This document shows positions 8,672-16,329 of a stretch of 29,000 bases of DNA, one piece after another. The notes under the pieces were generated by a model, which saw only the letters and a program-made list of their open reading frames with translations, searched no databases and was not told where the DNA came from. The number at the start of each line of letters is the position of its first letter. Position 1 is the stretch's first letter. The translations under genes were made by a program, and so were the position numbers. The DNA is from a virus. The stretch is taken from IMG/VR virus record IMGVR_UViG_3300044637_000101, positions 1 through 29,000 of that record; one strand, given 5' to 3'.

Positions 8672-9718
8672 TTATAATGAACAACTTGATACGGAATCAA
8701 TTGTTCCAAGACTATCTATTACAGTGAAGCAATCTGAAAAATCAGAATAATATCCATTAGGAGCAGGAATTGTTAGTCCTGCATCTGTATATAACACTGA
8801 AGATATTCCTAACACCATATCTGCACTATAGTATGTTGTAGTCACTAATCCTGCACAAGCACCTGAACAACTGATGTCATCATATAATAATTCAAATAAA
8901 TATGATGGAATACCTGTTGTAGTGCTAGTTGTTGTTGTACTGCTCGAACTAGTAGTGGTAGTGGTACTCGAACTACTAGTAGTTGTAGTGGTTACAGGAC
9001 AATCTCCATCCACTGTACAAGGATCAATTCCACCAATTATGGTTATTGAACCATCTCCAGTTGAATAACTGATTGTATCTAGTTGAGCACAAAAAGTAAT
9101 ATCTATATTAGGACCTGTCCAAGTTTGTTTTACTCCCTCACAATCAAACCATTCAACTACATAAAATCCTACACTTGTTACATTATAACAATAGCATTCT
9201 GGAGGTAATGTAGTTGTAGTGGTTGTTGTTGGAGAACAATCTTCATTAACTGTACATAGATTTCCTGAATTTGATATAATTAAAGAACCATCTCCTCCAA
9301 ATTCAGCAATGCTACCAAGCTGAGCACATATATTTATATCAAAGTTAGAACCTATAAATGAATGATCAATTCCTATACAATCATTCCATGTAATTGTATA
9401 TTCTCCAACTGCAGTGAGATTAAAGCAATAACAATCTGTTGGAAAAGGTGGAGTAGGAGTTTCGGTTGTTGATGTACTTGTTGTTGTAGGAATAGGACCA
9501 ACTGTAATAGGAATGTCTATGTAGTTTTTACAAACACCGTCTGACATCACTCTAACTACAGTTGTTCCATCAGGAGCAGAATATGAGTTATATCCTAGTT
9601 CCAAATTTAATTTTGGAACTCCCACTTCAAATGCTGATATAAACCCATCAACATCTGAATATAAATTAAAAGGGCCTGTATCACTCCCTGCTACTGTTAA
9701 AACTATGTATATTGTCAT
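8672..9718 (-). CDS. Modular virion adhesin-like protein with Cys modules and poly-Thr linkers
   Basis: This 348-residue protein is a chain of small domains joined by Thr/Ser linkers. Residues 1-72 form an N-terminal beta domain (GPFNLYSDVDGFISAFEVG) of a kind I recognise from Bacteroidota phages. After a linker at 75-90 comes Cys module A (95-161), a linker (163-171), Cys module B (175-240), a long linker (242-268) and a C-terminal domain (271-348) with TTYYS, VLYTDAGLT and NGYYS motifs. Modules A and B align throughout: CYCxN, a WxDC or WFDC motif, CAQL, GDGS, CTV and DC. They are clearly a duplication. The same linker-module design ends the giant tail protein. No catalytic residues are seen. 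A surface fibre or receptor-binding role is inferred. The gene ends the fibre block before a strong terminator, and its leader holds ACCAAATAAA two bases before the ATG. Confidence 0.7.
   Translation of the reverse strand: MTIYIVLTVAGSDTGPFNLYSDVDGFISAFEVGVPKLNLELGYNSYSAPDGTTVVRVMSDGVCKNYIDIPITVGPIPTTTSTSTTETPTPPFPTDCYCFNLTAVGEYTITWNDCIGIDHSFIGSNFDINICAQLGSIAEFGGDGSLIISNSGNLCTVNEDCSPTTTTTTTLPPECYCYNVTSVGFYVVEWFDCEGVKQTWTGPNIDITFCAQLDTISYSTGDGSITIIGGIDPCTVDGDCPVTTTTTSSSSTTTTTSSSSTTTTSTTTGIPSYLFELLYDDISCSGACAGLVTTTYYSADMVLGISSVLYTDAGLTIPAPNGYYSDFSDCFTVIDSLGTIDSVSSCSL
8915..8995. repeat. Low-complexity DNA encoding a poly-Thr/Ser linker
   Basis: These bases encode residues 242-268 of the modular protein, almost entirely Thr and Ser. 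The plus-strand DNA is built from GTAGTTG/GTGGTAG-like units and contains CTCGAACTA twice. Similar tracts lie at 362-431 and 648-701 inside the giant tail gene. They could promote slippage or recombination between genes. Confidence 0.7.
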
Positions 9719-9732
9719 ATTTTATTTGGTTT

Positions 9733-11505
9733 TTAAATTACTATTCTTAATTCTCCTGTAGCTGTTCTATATATAGTACCAACTACAAGACCTCCTACAA
9801 GTGCTGCTGCATTGTTTGCATATACAGGTAGATTTCTAAATATATTCTTTTCAGCATTGAATATATTTGTATCTTGTGTTCCAAAACTAGCATCAGCAAT
9901 ATCTCCTTGAACTATACCATAAGAATTTGTTATTGTTCCTTTTCCTAGAGTTCCATCAATATATCTTTTCTGAGATTCAATTAACAATCCTATAGAGTTA
10001 GTTAATGTCCCATACCATGCAGGAGTAGGACCAGATCCAGTAGGAAGAGGAACGGTTGGAGAGAGTGCTCTAAATGCAATGTATGTAGTTAAATTTGTTG
10101 GAGTTGTTGATATAACTCCACCAACAGGCTCTCTTTGAAAAGTAGAAGATGCAGTGACTGAACATAATGTACCAGTTATACTAGCAGCTGGAGCAAAATA
10201 AACACCACCCCTAAGTCCAGTCATATATGAAAAACCAAAATCCACAGGTTGTGTAACTCTACCTCCAGATAAAGCAACACCACCACCAAGTCCTGTCATT
10301 GAAGAAATATTTGTAACTAATGGACTTGTTGTATTAAGTAGATATACTTCACTGTTTGTAGCCGTTGCACCAGTTCCAACTATAGTTCTTGGGTCTACTT
10401 GATTATATACAAATAATTTTATAGATCCTGCTCCTGGTTCAAACCCAATACCAACTTTATTATTAAATAGTGTTTTACCATTAATTGAATTTACATCATC
10501 TGTTCCTAACTGTTTAATTCCATAAGAGTTTGTAACTGTACCAGTTCCAATTGGACCATTCTGAGCTTCTATCTGTAAACCAACCATTTCTGTAATAGTT
10601 CCATTATATCCTATGAGTGTATCAGCAACAGGACGCATAGCTCTATATACAATCACTTTATCAATATTACCACTAGGACCTCCAAGAGAAGCTTTTGCAA
10701 ATTGAGCTTGAGCAGCATGTGCTGAACAAGTTCCACCTGAAACATTTCTACCTGTACCAAATTGAAAATAACTAAGTCCTCCTGTATACGTACTAAGAGG
10801 ATTTAATGCTTGAGCACCTGTACCATCAAAAGAAAAAAACAATCTTGAAGCACTACCAATATAAGAGGTTGCAAATGCTGTATATGTTCCTGCAGTTGTT
10901 AACTCTGTAGCACTACTTGAAGCACCTGTAACTGTTTTACTTGAACCTGGGAGACCTACTTTAAATGTATTTAGTCTTATATCTGTGTTATCAGTTGGTA
11001 AATATGGTGTAGCACCCATACCTACATTACCAAAAAAATAACTTTGTGCACTTACAGATAGGTTTCCAGTGATAGCTATTCTATCAACACCTGAAGTAGG
11101 ATTTGGACTAGCAGTACCAGGAAGAATTTCAATTCCAGTGGTGTAAGTGGTTGCTGATTTTAATGCTAAAGTGTATGTAGAAAGATCAATTGATGTGTTG
11201 GTTAAAAGAGGTCCACCAAGCTTAACCGTTGTTCCTGAAACACTAAGACCATTATTAGCAGAAACTAATCCTGAGGTTTTTGCTACAAGATTACCATCTG
11301 CAGTTCCACCCATATACCAATATTCTACAGCATTACTTGTAGTTCCAATAAGTACAGTGAGACCAAGGTGTCTTCTTGATAGAGGTATTGCTGTGTTAGC
11401 AGATAATACGGTTGAGAACGGTTGATTTGTATCAGTTGTAAAATATCTGGCATCTAAAGGTTTGTTTACAGATATAGCCAGATTATCATTGTATTGTATT
11501 GCCAT
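9733..11505 (-). CDS. Tail/receptor fibre with internal duplication
   Basis: This 590-residue, Thr/Gly/Ser-rich protein has no long hydrophobic segment and a repetitive beta pattern. An N-terminal region (1-110) carries ANNGLSVSGTTVKLGGPL, a motif shared with the neighbouring 493-residue protein and common in phage fibres. The body contains two related units of roughly 190 residues, about 159-347 and 349-556. Each starts with an NVGMG/KVGIG motif, carries G-TCSA or GTLCSV, then VYRAMRP or AFRALSP, then GL-IE-Q, then TNSYGI. The C-terminus (about 561-590, NNAAALVGGLVVGTIYRT) is of a type I recognise at the ends of Bacteroidota phage fibres. A trimeric receptor-binding or side fibre is the likely role, by inference. 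The leader is A-rich with no Shine-Dalgarno. Confidence 0.65.
   Translation of the reverse strand: MAIQYNDNLAISVNKPLDARYFTTDTNQPFSTVLSANTAIPLSRRHLGLTVLIGTTSNAVEYWYMGGTADGNLVAKTSGLVSANNGLSVSGTTVKLGGPLLTNTSIDLSTYTLALKSATTYTTGIEILPGTASPNPTSGVDRIAITGNLSVSAQSYFFGNVGMGATPYLPTDNTDIRLNTFKVGLPGSSKTVTGASSSATELTTAGTYTAFATSYIGSASRLFFSFDGTGAQALNPLSTYTGGLSYFQFGTGRNVSGGTCSAHAAQAQFAKASLGGPSGNIDKVIVYRAMRPVADTLIGYNGTITEMVGLQIEAQNGPIGTGTVTNSYGIKQLGTDDVNSINGKTLFNNKVGIGFEPGAGSIKLFVYNQVDPRTIVGTGATATNSEVYLLNTTSPLVTNISSMTGLGGGVALSGGRVTQPVDFGFSYMTGLRGGVYFAPAASITGTLCSVTASSTFQREPVGGVISTTPTNLTTYIAFRALSPTVPLPTGSGPTPAWYGTLTNSIGLLIESQKRYIDGTLGKGTITNSYGIVQGDIADASFGTQDTNIFNAEKNIFRNLPVYANNAAALVGGLVVGTIYRTATGELRIVI
9838..11031 (-). 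repeat. Two tandem about 190-residue repeat units within the fibre gene
   Basis: Unit 1 is encoded at roughly 10465-11031 and unit 2 at roughly 9838-10461. Aligned landmarks include VGMGATP/VGIGFEP, TNSYGI in both units, and YRAMRP/FRALSP. Divergence at protein level is substantial, so the duplication is old or under diversifying change. Boundaries are approximate. Confidence 0.6.
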
Positions 11506-11529
11506 TTTATATTATTTTTTTATTTGATT

Positions 11530-13011
11530 TTAAACTGGATTATTTCTTAAATCCCAAACAATTCCAGCAGCACTTGTTTGTTGACTTCTACTTATATACA
11601 CTGAGAATGGAACACTTGACCAATATCCATCTGGTGATGTAACATTTTGTGTAACTGGAGTGGTCCATATACTTGAAGGATCTAAATCAACTCCAATAGC
11701 TGCAACCGTTGGGTTTGCAGAAGTGTTCCAACTTTTCTTCCTTGTATACAAACTATAATGAACAAACCATATGTATTCACTTGTTGAAGCAAATGTAATA
11801 CTTAGTGTACCATCAGCAGAAGCTAAAACTTTATTTGCAGTGCCTGCAGCTATTGCAGCAGCAATTGATGCTGGTGTAGGAACACTTGAAGATTTACCCC
11901 AGAAGTATGGATAGATACCTGTTATTGTTTGTACACTACTCTCAAATCCTGTAGATGCAGCTTGTGGACCAACTTGAGGACTGTTCCTAACTTGAGGAGT
12001 TCTTGTATCTAAATTACCAAGACTGTCTTTAATAGCAACACCAGCATTGTAATTACCATCAACTTTATATTGTATAGATGATGATGTACCACTTGATGGG
12101 GCAGGCATAGCAAATATGTCTGAATATGCAGATGTTGCAGTGTATATAAAGTTTGGATTGTTTAGATCAGCAAATCCAAATTGAGTGGGTAATACAGGTC
12201 CAGCAGATGGTGTAATCGCAGTTATATTTGAACCAAGTTGATTGAAAAGTCCAGTGTTGATCTTTTTGAATATACGGAATTGTGTAAATGCACCAGCTGC
12301 GTTTTTAGTTGCAGATGGAGTTAATAGAACTGTTATTGATTTACCAATCTCTTGAAGTCCACTTGGTACTGTTCCAAATCCAATTGTAGGATTTGCATAT
12401 GTAGGAAGTTGTAAAGGGAACAATATCAAATCCAAAACTTCCACCAGTGTTTTTGTTTTCCAAAAACTAGCAAGAGCAGGTGCAGCACCTCCTACTTGAA
12501 CAGATGTAACATCATCTGGAACAAGTGTATTGTATATTGTACTTAGTTCATTTGGAGCAGAAAATTCAAGACCTACATTATCATCAAGTGTAATGTTATT
12601 AGAGATACTTGACGGTAATGCTCTTCTAACTACACCAAGACTTGTCTCTGTAAGGATGTAGTCTGGGTTTGAATCTACAACAAGACCAGTTATAGATAGT
12701 GTATTTGTTGGATTTGTTCCAATTGATGTATTTTGTACTAATGGTCCTCCAAGCTGAATGTTGTTAAGAGTTTTTAAAAGACCGTTATTAGCTGTTATCG
12801 AAGATCCAGGAGAAGTACAAATAGCATCATCAATTTTTTGTAAAGCTGTACAAAGTGTGTCGCAAGCTTCTATACCTGTACATATAAGATTTGGTCCAGA
12901 GTATACAACACCATCACAGCTAATTCTACTGTTAGGATTGCAAGGATCATCTGCACATCCAGAGTATATGGTTTGTGTATTATAGCAAGGAGTTCCAGGA
13001 GAACAAGACAT
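11530..13011 (-). CDS. Fibre-associated virion protein with Cys-rich N-terminus
   Basis: This 493-residue protein opens with a cysteine-rich segment (ten Cys in the first 65 residues, e.g. MSCSPGTPCY and ADDPC). It is followed at about 74-97 by ANNGLLKTLNNIQLGGPL, the fibre motif shared with the adjacent 590-residue protein. The remainder is rich in Thr, Ser, Ala and Pro and looks like a series of beta domains. No enzymatic motif is seen. It lies between the collar protein (19-base gap) and the duplicated fibre (24-base gap). It is likely part of the same fibre or adhesin assembly; the specific role is unknown. Confidence 0.55.
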   Translation of the reverse strand: MSCSPGTPCYNTQTIYSGCADDPCNPNSRISCDGVVYSGPNLICTGIEACDTLCTALQKIDDAICTSPGSSITANNGLLKTLNNIQLGGPLVQNTSIGTNPTNTLSITGLVVDSNPDYILTETSLGVVRRALPSSISNNITLDDNVGLEFSAPNELSTIYNTLVPDDVTSVQVGGAAPALASFWKTKTLVEVLDLILFPLQLPTYANPTIGFGTVPSGLQEIGKSITVLLTPSATKNAAGAFTQFRIFKKINTGLFNQLGSNITAITPSAGPVLPTQFGFADLNNPNFIYTATSAYSDIFAMPAPSSGTSSSIQYKVDGNYNAGVAIKDSLGNLDTRTPQVRNSPQVGPQAASTGFESSVQTITGIYPYFWGKSSSVPTPASIAAAIAAGTANKVLASADGTLSITFASTSEYIWFVHYSLYTRKKSWNTSANPTVAAIGVDLDPSSIWTTPVTQNVTSPDGYWSSVPFSVYISRSQQTSAAGIVWDLRNNPV

Positions 13012-13030
13012 ATTATTATTATTTATAAGA

Positions 13031-14137
13031 TTAAGGAATGTACATTATATAATAGCAAGCGATTGCTGGTTGATTATTAGCATGAGGAAAACCACCTCCT
13101 TCTTCTGCGTTTGTTACAAAAACATTTTGACCTACACCTGTTCCTTTTAACCCTGTTACACTACTTTGAGTTTGTAAAGTGGACATTGCATAAGTAGTAA
13201 CTTCTCTTTCATCACTAGAAAATTGAGCTCTATTATTAGTAATTCTAGTTTCATAATTATGTTGATGACCAGGATCATTAATTGTAACTGTAGCAGTGTG
13301 TGTATGTGAAGGTATTTGTGGTCTACTTAATGTAACACTATTTGTTCCTGCTTTTGTAAACAAATTGTATGTTGGATTAAGTCCTCCAGGTGCAACAGCA
13401 GCATCCATTCCTGTACCAAATGTAACACCTACACCAACTCTACCTCTTTTATCTGGAACACCAGGATTTTGACCATTACATAGATAGATCTTTTCCCAAG
13501 GTGTACCTTCAAAACCTTTACCTGAACTATCAAAAACATTTATATCTCCATAGTATTCAACTGCAGTGTAAGGAACCATCTTAGTGTAATACTTACCAGA
13601 ATCAGCAGGAGTGTTTTGATTAATACACTCTATAATGAGAGTACATAGATCTGATAGTTTTACATAGTTTGTAGAAAGATCTATAGCTAGTGCAGAAAGG
13701 TCTGATTCAATTCCACACACTTTTGTAATGATCTCTTGAACAACAGTATGAGTGTTTGATGACTCAGTGAAAGTTGTAAAACATCCTGGGAGGTATGGAG
13801 ATTCAATAACATCAATTCTATCATTTGTAGCATCAAGTTCTGTTTGTAACTCACAAGCTGCTTGAATAAGAGCATTGAAAAGATTTACAGCAGTGAGGTC
13901 TTCACAAGTTGGAAGATACTTTTGAACCAGATTACATATCACAGTTGTTTCTGGGATAGTTATTTTAATCCCTGTACCATCTAAAGTGGAAGTTAGGAAC
14001 GTTATCAAAGCTTGCTCTACATAAGATAGAGAGTCACCTTTCTTTATACCAAGAACAGGAACATCAATTCCTGTATATTTAACACACTGATCTGATACTA
14101 TCTCAGTGCAACCATTAAAGCAATTTGAACAGGCCAT
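13031..14137 (-). CDS. Tail-collar-domain fibre protein
   Basis: This 368-residue protein has a C-terminal half matching the phage tail-collar (microcystin-dependent-protein-like) fold. It has LCNG at 219-222, PDKRGRVGVG at 228-237, LSRPQIPSHTH at 270-280, HQH at 291-293, and a terminal HANNQPAIACYYIMYIP. This domain is known as a receptor-binding or fibre tip. The N-terminus is Cys-rich (MACSNCFNGC), resembling the next protein, and the middle (80-175) is helical with spaced Cys. The start ATG directly abuts the stop of the 88-residue gene upstream. It is likely a receptor-binding or adaptor fibre of the virion. Confidence 0.75.
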   Translation of the reverse strand: MACSNCFNGCTEIVSDQCVKYTGIDVPVLGIKKGDSLSYVEQALITFLTSTLDGTGIKITIPETTVICNLVQKYLPTCEDLTAVNLFNALIQAACELQTELDATNDRIDVIESPYLPGCFTTFTESSNTHTVVQEIITKVCGIESDLSALAIDLSTNYVKLSDLCTLIIECINQNTPADSGKYYTKMVPYTAVEYYGDINVFDSSGKGFEGTPWEKIYLCNGQNPGVPDKRGRVGVGVTFGTGMDAAVAPGGLNPTYNLFTKAGTNSVTLSRPQIPSHTHTATVTINDPGHQHNYETRITNNRAQFSSDEREVTTYAMSTLQTQSSVTGLKGTGVGQNVFVTNAEEGGGFPHANNQPAIACYYIMYIP

Positions 14138-14404
14138 TTATTTATTTTTTAAAAGTTTAACTCTACTAGCAATCTTATTTGTTGTAAAATGACAAGCATA
14201 GTCTGGATTGCAAAGCCTATGTGTCAGTATTCTTTTGTAGTTTAGCAAATCACTAATTGCTATTCCTTGTATTGGACGATTTAAAGAGAACACAACATTG
14301 TTGTATTCATCTTTAGCAAGCTCTGTAAGTCTGCAGTCAATCTCAGATAGTAATGATGAAATGTTAGAACACTCTAAACATTCTGTAAGTCTGGGTGATA
14401 ACAT
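14138..14404 (-). CDS. Small Cys-containing protein of the fibre block
   Basis: This 88-residue protein starts at an ATG at 14404 that overlaps the end of the small zinc-ribbon-like gene by 41 bases. Its stop directly precedes the collar-protein ATG. It is largely helical, with Cys pairs CLEC (10-13) and further single Cys, and a basic C-terminus (RVKLLKNK). I do not recognise a family with a known function. Its place between two structural genes suggests a small virion or assembly factor. Confidence 0.6.
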   Translation of the reverse strand: MLSPRLTECLECSNISSLLSEIDCRLTELAKDEYNNVVFSLNRPIQGIAISDLLNYKRILTHRLCNPDYACHFTTNKIASRVKLLKNK

Positions 14405-14504
14405 TTTTTAATTTTTTAATTTGTCCGTTGCAATAAGCACACATACCATTGATTAGCTGACATCCGCATCCTACATTAGCTCCACATTTTGAACATTTTG
14501 CCAT
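14364..14504 (-). CDS. Very small zinc-ribbon-like protein
   Basis: A 46-residue frame runs from the ATG at 14504 to TAA at 14364. It begins MAKCSKCGANVGCGCQLING and continues with MCAYCNG, so the first 26 residues hold CxxC, CxC and CxxC motifs typical of a small zinc-binding fold. A basic tail follows. It fills the space between the 185- and 88-residue genes that otherwise has no gene and starts one base below the upstream stop. The last 41 bases overlap the next start. The dense Cys pattern and MA-start, shared by many genes here, make it likely real. Similar short proteins occur in Bacteroidota phages in my recollection. Function unknown. Confidence 0.65.
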   Translation of the reverse strand: MAKCSKCGANVGCGCQLINGMCAYCNGQIKKLKNVITQTYRMFRVF

Positions 14505-14505
14505 A

Positions 14506-15063
14506 TTAGTAAAAGTTGGTTATATAATTATTACCAGAACATCCACAATCGCTCTTCATAAAGTTTGTAAGCATTTTGTTTGCCTGGTTGTAAAGTTTAT
14601 TAGCTTCATCTATAGCACAGTTATTAGCTGCTGCTATTGAACCTTGAATAAAAAAGTAGATGCTGTTTAGATCTACTTTCTGTTGTGTCTTTATAGCTCT
14701 ATCACACTCCATCATGTCTAGTCTCATAAATGCTGTATCAAACTTCTCTTGAAGCTGATCAACTCTCATTATCGATCTTTCTACAAAATTATTGTATGCA
14801 GGAGCAATTGAATATTTTAAGAAGTATACACCATCTGGCAAAGGAAGATCTGGATCTCCTACAGATGTTATTCCTAAAGAGGTTGAATTGAATACATTTA
14901 TTTCTCCAGGATTAAATGGTAGATTAACACTTCCAAAACCTGGTACAGTGATTTCAATTGATGGAGCAGATGGGGTTGTTGGATATACAGAGATATCATT
15001 AATAGCTAATGTCTTGCTATTATATGTTGGAACAACTAGTATATCTAATTTTAAATCTGCCAT
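14506..15063 (-). CDS. Small virion-associated protein, beta N-terminus and helical C-terminus
   Basis: This 185-residue protein has an N-terminal half (1-95) that looks like a beta-sandwich: PTYNSKTLAINDISVYPTT, then a Pro/Gly-rich segment and YFLKYSI. The C-terminal half (100-170) is helical, with RVDQLQEKFDTAFMRLDMME. It ends in a DCGCSGNN motif. It follows a hairpin that resembles an attenuator. The helical half could form a coiled-coil or trimer, consistent with a fibre base or adaptor. That is inference; I know no defined function. Confidence 0.55.
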   Translation of the reverse strand: MADLKLDILVVPTYNSKTLAINDISVYPTTPSAPSIEITVPGFGSVNLPFNPGEINVFNSTSLGITSVGDPDLPLPDGVYFLKYSIAPAYNNFVERSIMRVDQLQEKFDTAFMRLDMMECDRAIKTQQKVDLNSIYFFIQGSIAAANNCAIDEANKLYNQANKMLTNFMKSDCGCSGNNYITNFY

Positions 15064-15069
15064 AGTGTT

Positions 15070-15122
15070 TAAAATAATTATGCCAGAGGATTCTGAGAAT
15101 TAATCCTCTCACCCTCTGGCAT
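15070..15122 (-). terminator. Hairpin with U-rich tract (terminator or attenuator)
   Basis: A perfect 10-base inverted repeat, ATGCCAGAGG (80-89 of 15,0xx) and CCTCTGGCAT (15113-15122), is followed on the minus strand by AATTATTTTAAA. A competing inner stem, GAGGATT (15086-15092)/AATCCTC (15102-15108), overlaps the outer one, so two alternative folds are possible. It sits between the abundant virion protein and the 185-residue gene. It would reduce read-through into the fibre genes. Confidence 0.65.
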
Positions 15123-15149
15123 AGGTTATATGATTTCTTTTATATTCTC

Positions 15150-16304
15150 TTAAGGAATATTTGTGCTTGTAGTTGTAGTGCTAGGCCAAATTGTAGTAAT
15201 TGTACTAGTAGTAGTGATACAAGTGTTATCGCTACTTACAGTTCCTAATGCATCTTCCAAAATAGTCTCAAGAGTTGCTGCAGCAGCTTGTGGAACAGCA
15301 ATGATTACCATTGAATCTTCTTTGATGTAGTCACCCCAGCTATAAGCTGATTTGTCATACTCATTGAATTTGATGTAGTAGGTATCATAAGTTGTACCAT
15401 CACTCACCCAAGATTCAAAGTTTTCGTTGTAACCAACCATTCTGTAAAGATGCTTCAAGTAACCAGCTTGGTAGCTGTAGAAGTTCTTTTCCAATTGCTT
15501 AATCTCATCAGATGTTCCATCAGGATAAGAAGAACGCTGAGTGATTACAGCATTAGCAACAATGTTACAATTGTCAGCAACAATAAAATCAGCAGTAGTA
15601 GCAGGACCAGAATAAACGAAAGTACGGAAGTACATTCTGTCATATTCGTAAGGGAATGCAGCCACATCACAAGGTTGACCATATCTAGTCAAAGCCTTAC
15701 CAGAGATACGCAAGATTGCATTTGCATCATTACCAACTCTTTGGAATTGATAGAATGTGTTGAAGCTAATGTTGTCTGGGTTGATACCAGGACCTTGTTG
15801 TTGAAGCTTCAAGATGAAAGCATCAATCAAAGCAGGAACATCAACAGTGTCACAAGGATCACCACCACAATCACAACAAGGTGCTTGTACAGTTACTGAA
15901 CGTGTGAAACCATTGAAATACAAAGTGTCAATGTAAGAAGAGTGTGCACGTAATGTTAAAGTTACGATATCACCACATTTTACATTCCAACCACTTACAT
16001 CAGTCACCTGAGTAGCAGCTGTAGGACAACCTGTAACTTTGTACCACTCAGTTACGTTTGACTTACAAGAACCTTCAATACATCCAGCAATTTTGTCCGA
16101 ACGCTTAGAACCTTGCAAATAAGTGTTTGTTCTACCTTGTGCAATGTAGAAATAAGGGAAATTCCCAGGAGTGTTTGTAGCCACATAGTTGTTGGAAAAA
16201 ATACCAACTTGACCAGCAGCTAAATTCTGCGTAGATCCAGAGCTAGGAAACGTAGTTTGTCCTACTGGCACTACGAAGAGCGTAGTTAATGAAAAATCTG
16301 CCAT
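15150..16304 (-). CDS. Probable abundant virion protein (capsid auxiliary or head-fibre candidate) with Thr-rich tail
   Basis: This 384-residue protein begins MADFSLTTLFVVPVGQTTFP. The N-terminal region is beta-rich with several Cys; a cluster at 143-151 reads CCDCGGDPC. The middle and C-terminal part has many Tyr and Phe. It ends in a Thr/Ser-rich tail (about 362-384), like the linkers in two other virion proteins but without a following domain. Arg codons are often CGT or CGC, as in MCP and unlike the AGA-rich fibre genes, suggesting high expression. The MCP and this gene also share an AAACAAAATGGC-like start context. The hairpin just downstream fits a boundary after a highly expressed gene. 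Its role as auxiliary capsid, head fibre or tail component is not settled by sequence alone. Confidence 0.6.
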   Translation of the reverse strand: MADFSLTTLFVVPVGQTTFPSSGSTQNLAAGQVGIFSNNYVATNTPGNFPYFYIAQGRTNTYLQGSKRSDKIAGCIEGSCKSNVTEWYKVTGCPTAATQVTDVSGWNVKCGDIVTLTLRAHSSYIDTLYFNGFTRSVTVQAPCCDCGGDPCDTVDVPALIDAFILKLQQQGPGINPDNISFNTFYQFQRVGNDANAILRISGKALTRYGQPCDVAAFPYEYDRMYFRTFVYSGPATTADFIVADNCNIVANAVITQRSSYPDGTSDEIKQLEKNFYSYQAGYLKHLYRMVGYNENFESWVSDGTTYDTYYIKFNEYDKSAYSWGDYIKEDSMVIIAVPQAAAATLETILEDALGTVSSDNTCITTTSTITTIWPSTTTTSTNIP

Positions 16305-16329
16305 TTTGTTTATATTTAATTGTTAAAAA

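Noticed and set aside
8915-8995. Possible CRISPR or tandem-repeat array
   Set aside because: The repetition is explained by Thr/Ser codons within a frame; there are no uniform repeats with unique spacers.
15450-15899. 149-codon open frame on the plus strand
   Set aside because: It is antisense to the 384-residue virion protein and its product is rich in Ser, Ile, Thr and Arg without domain features.
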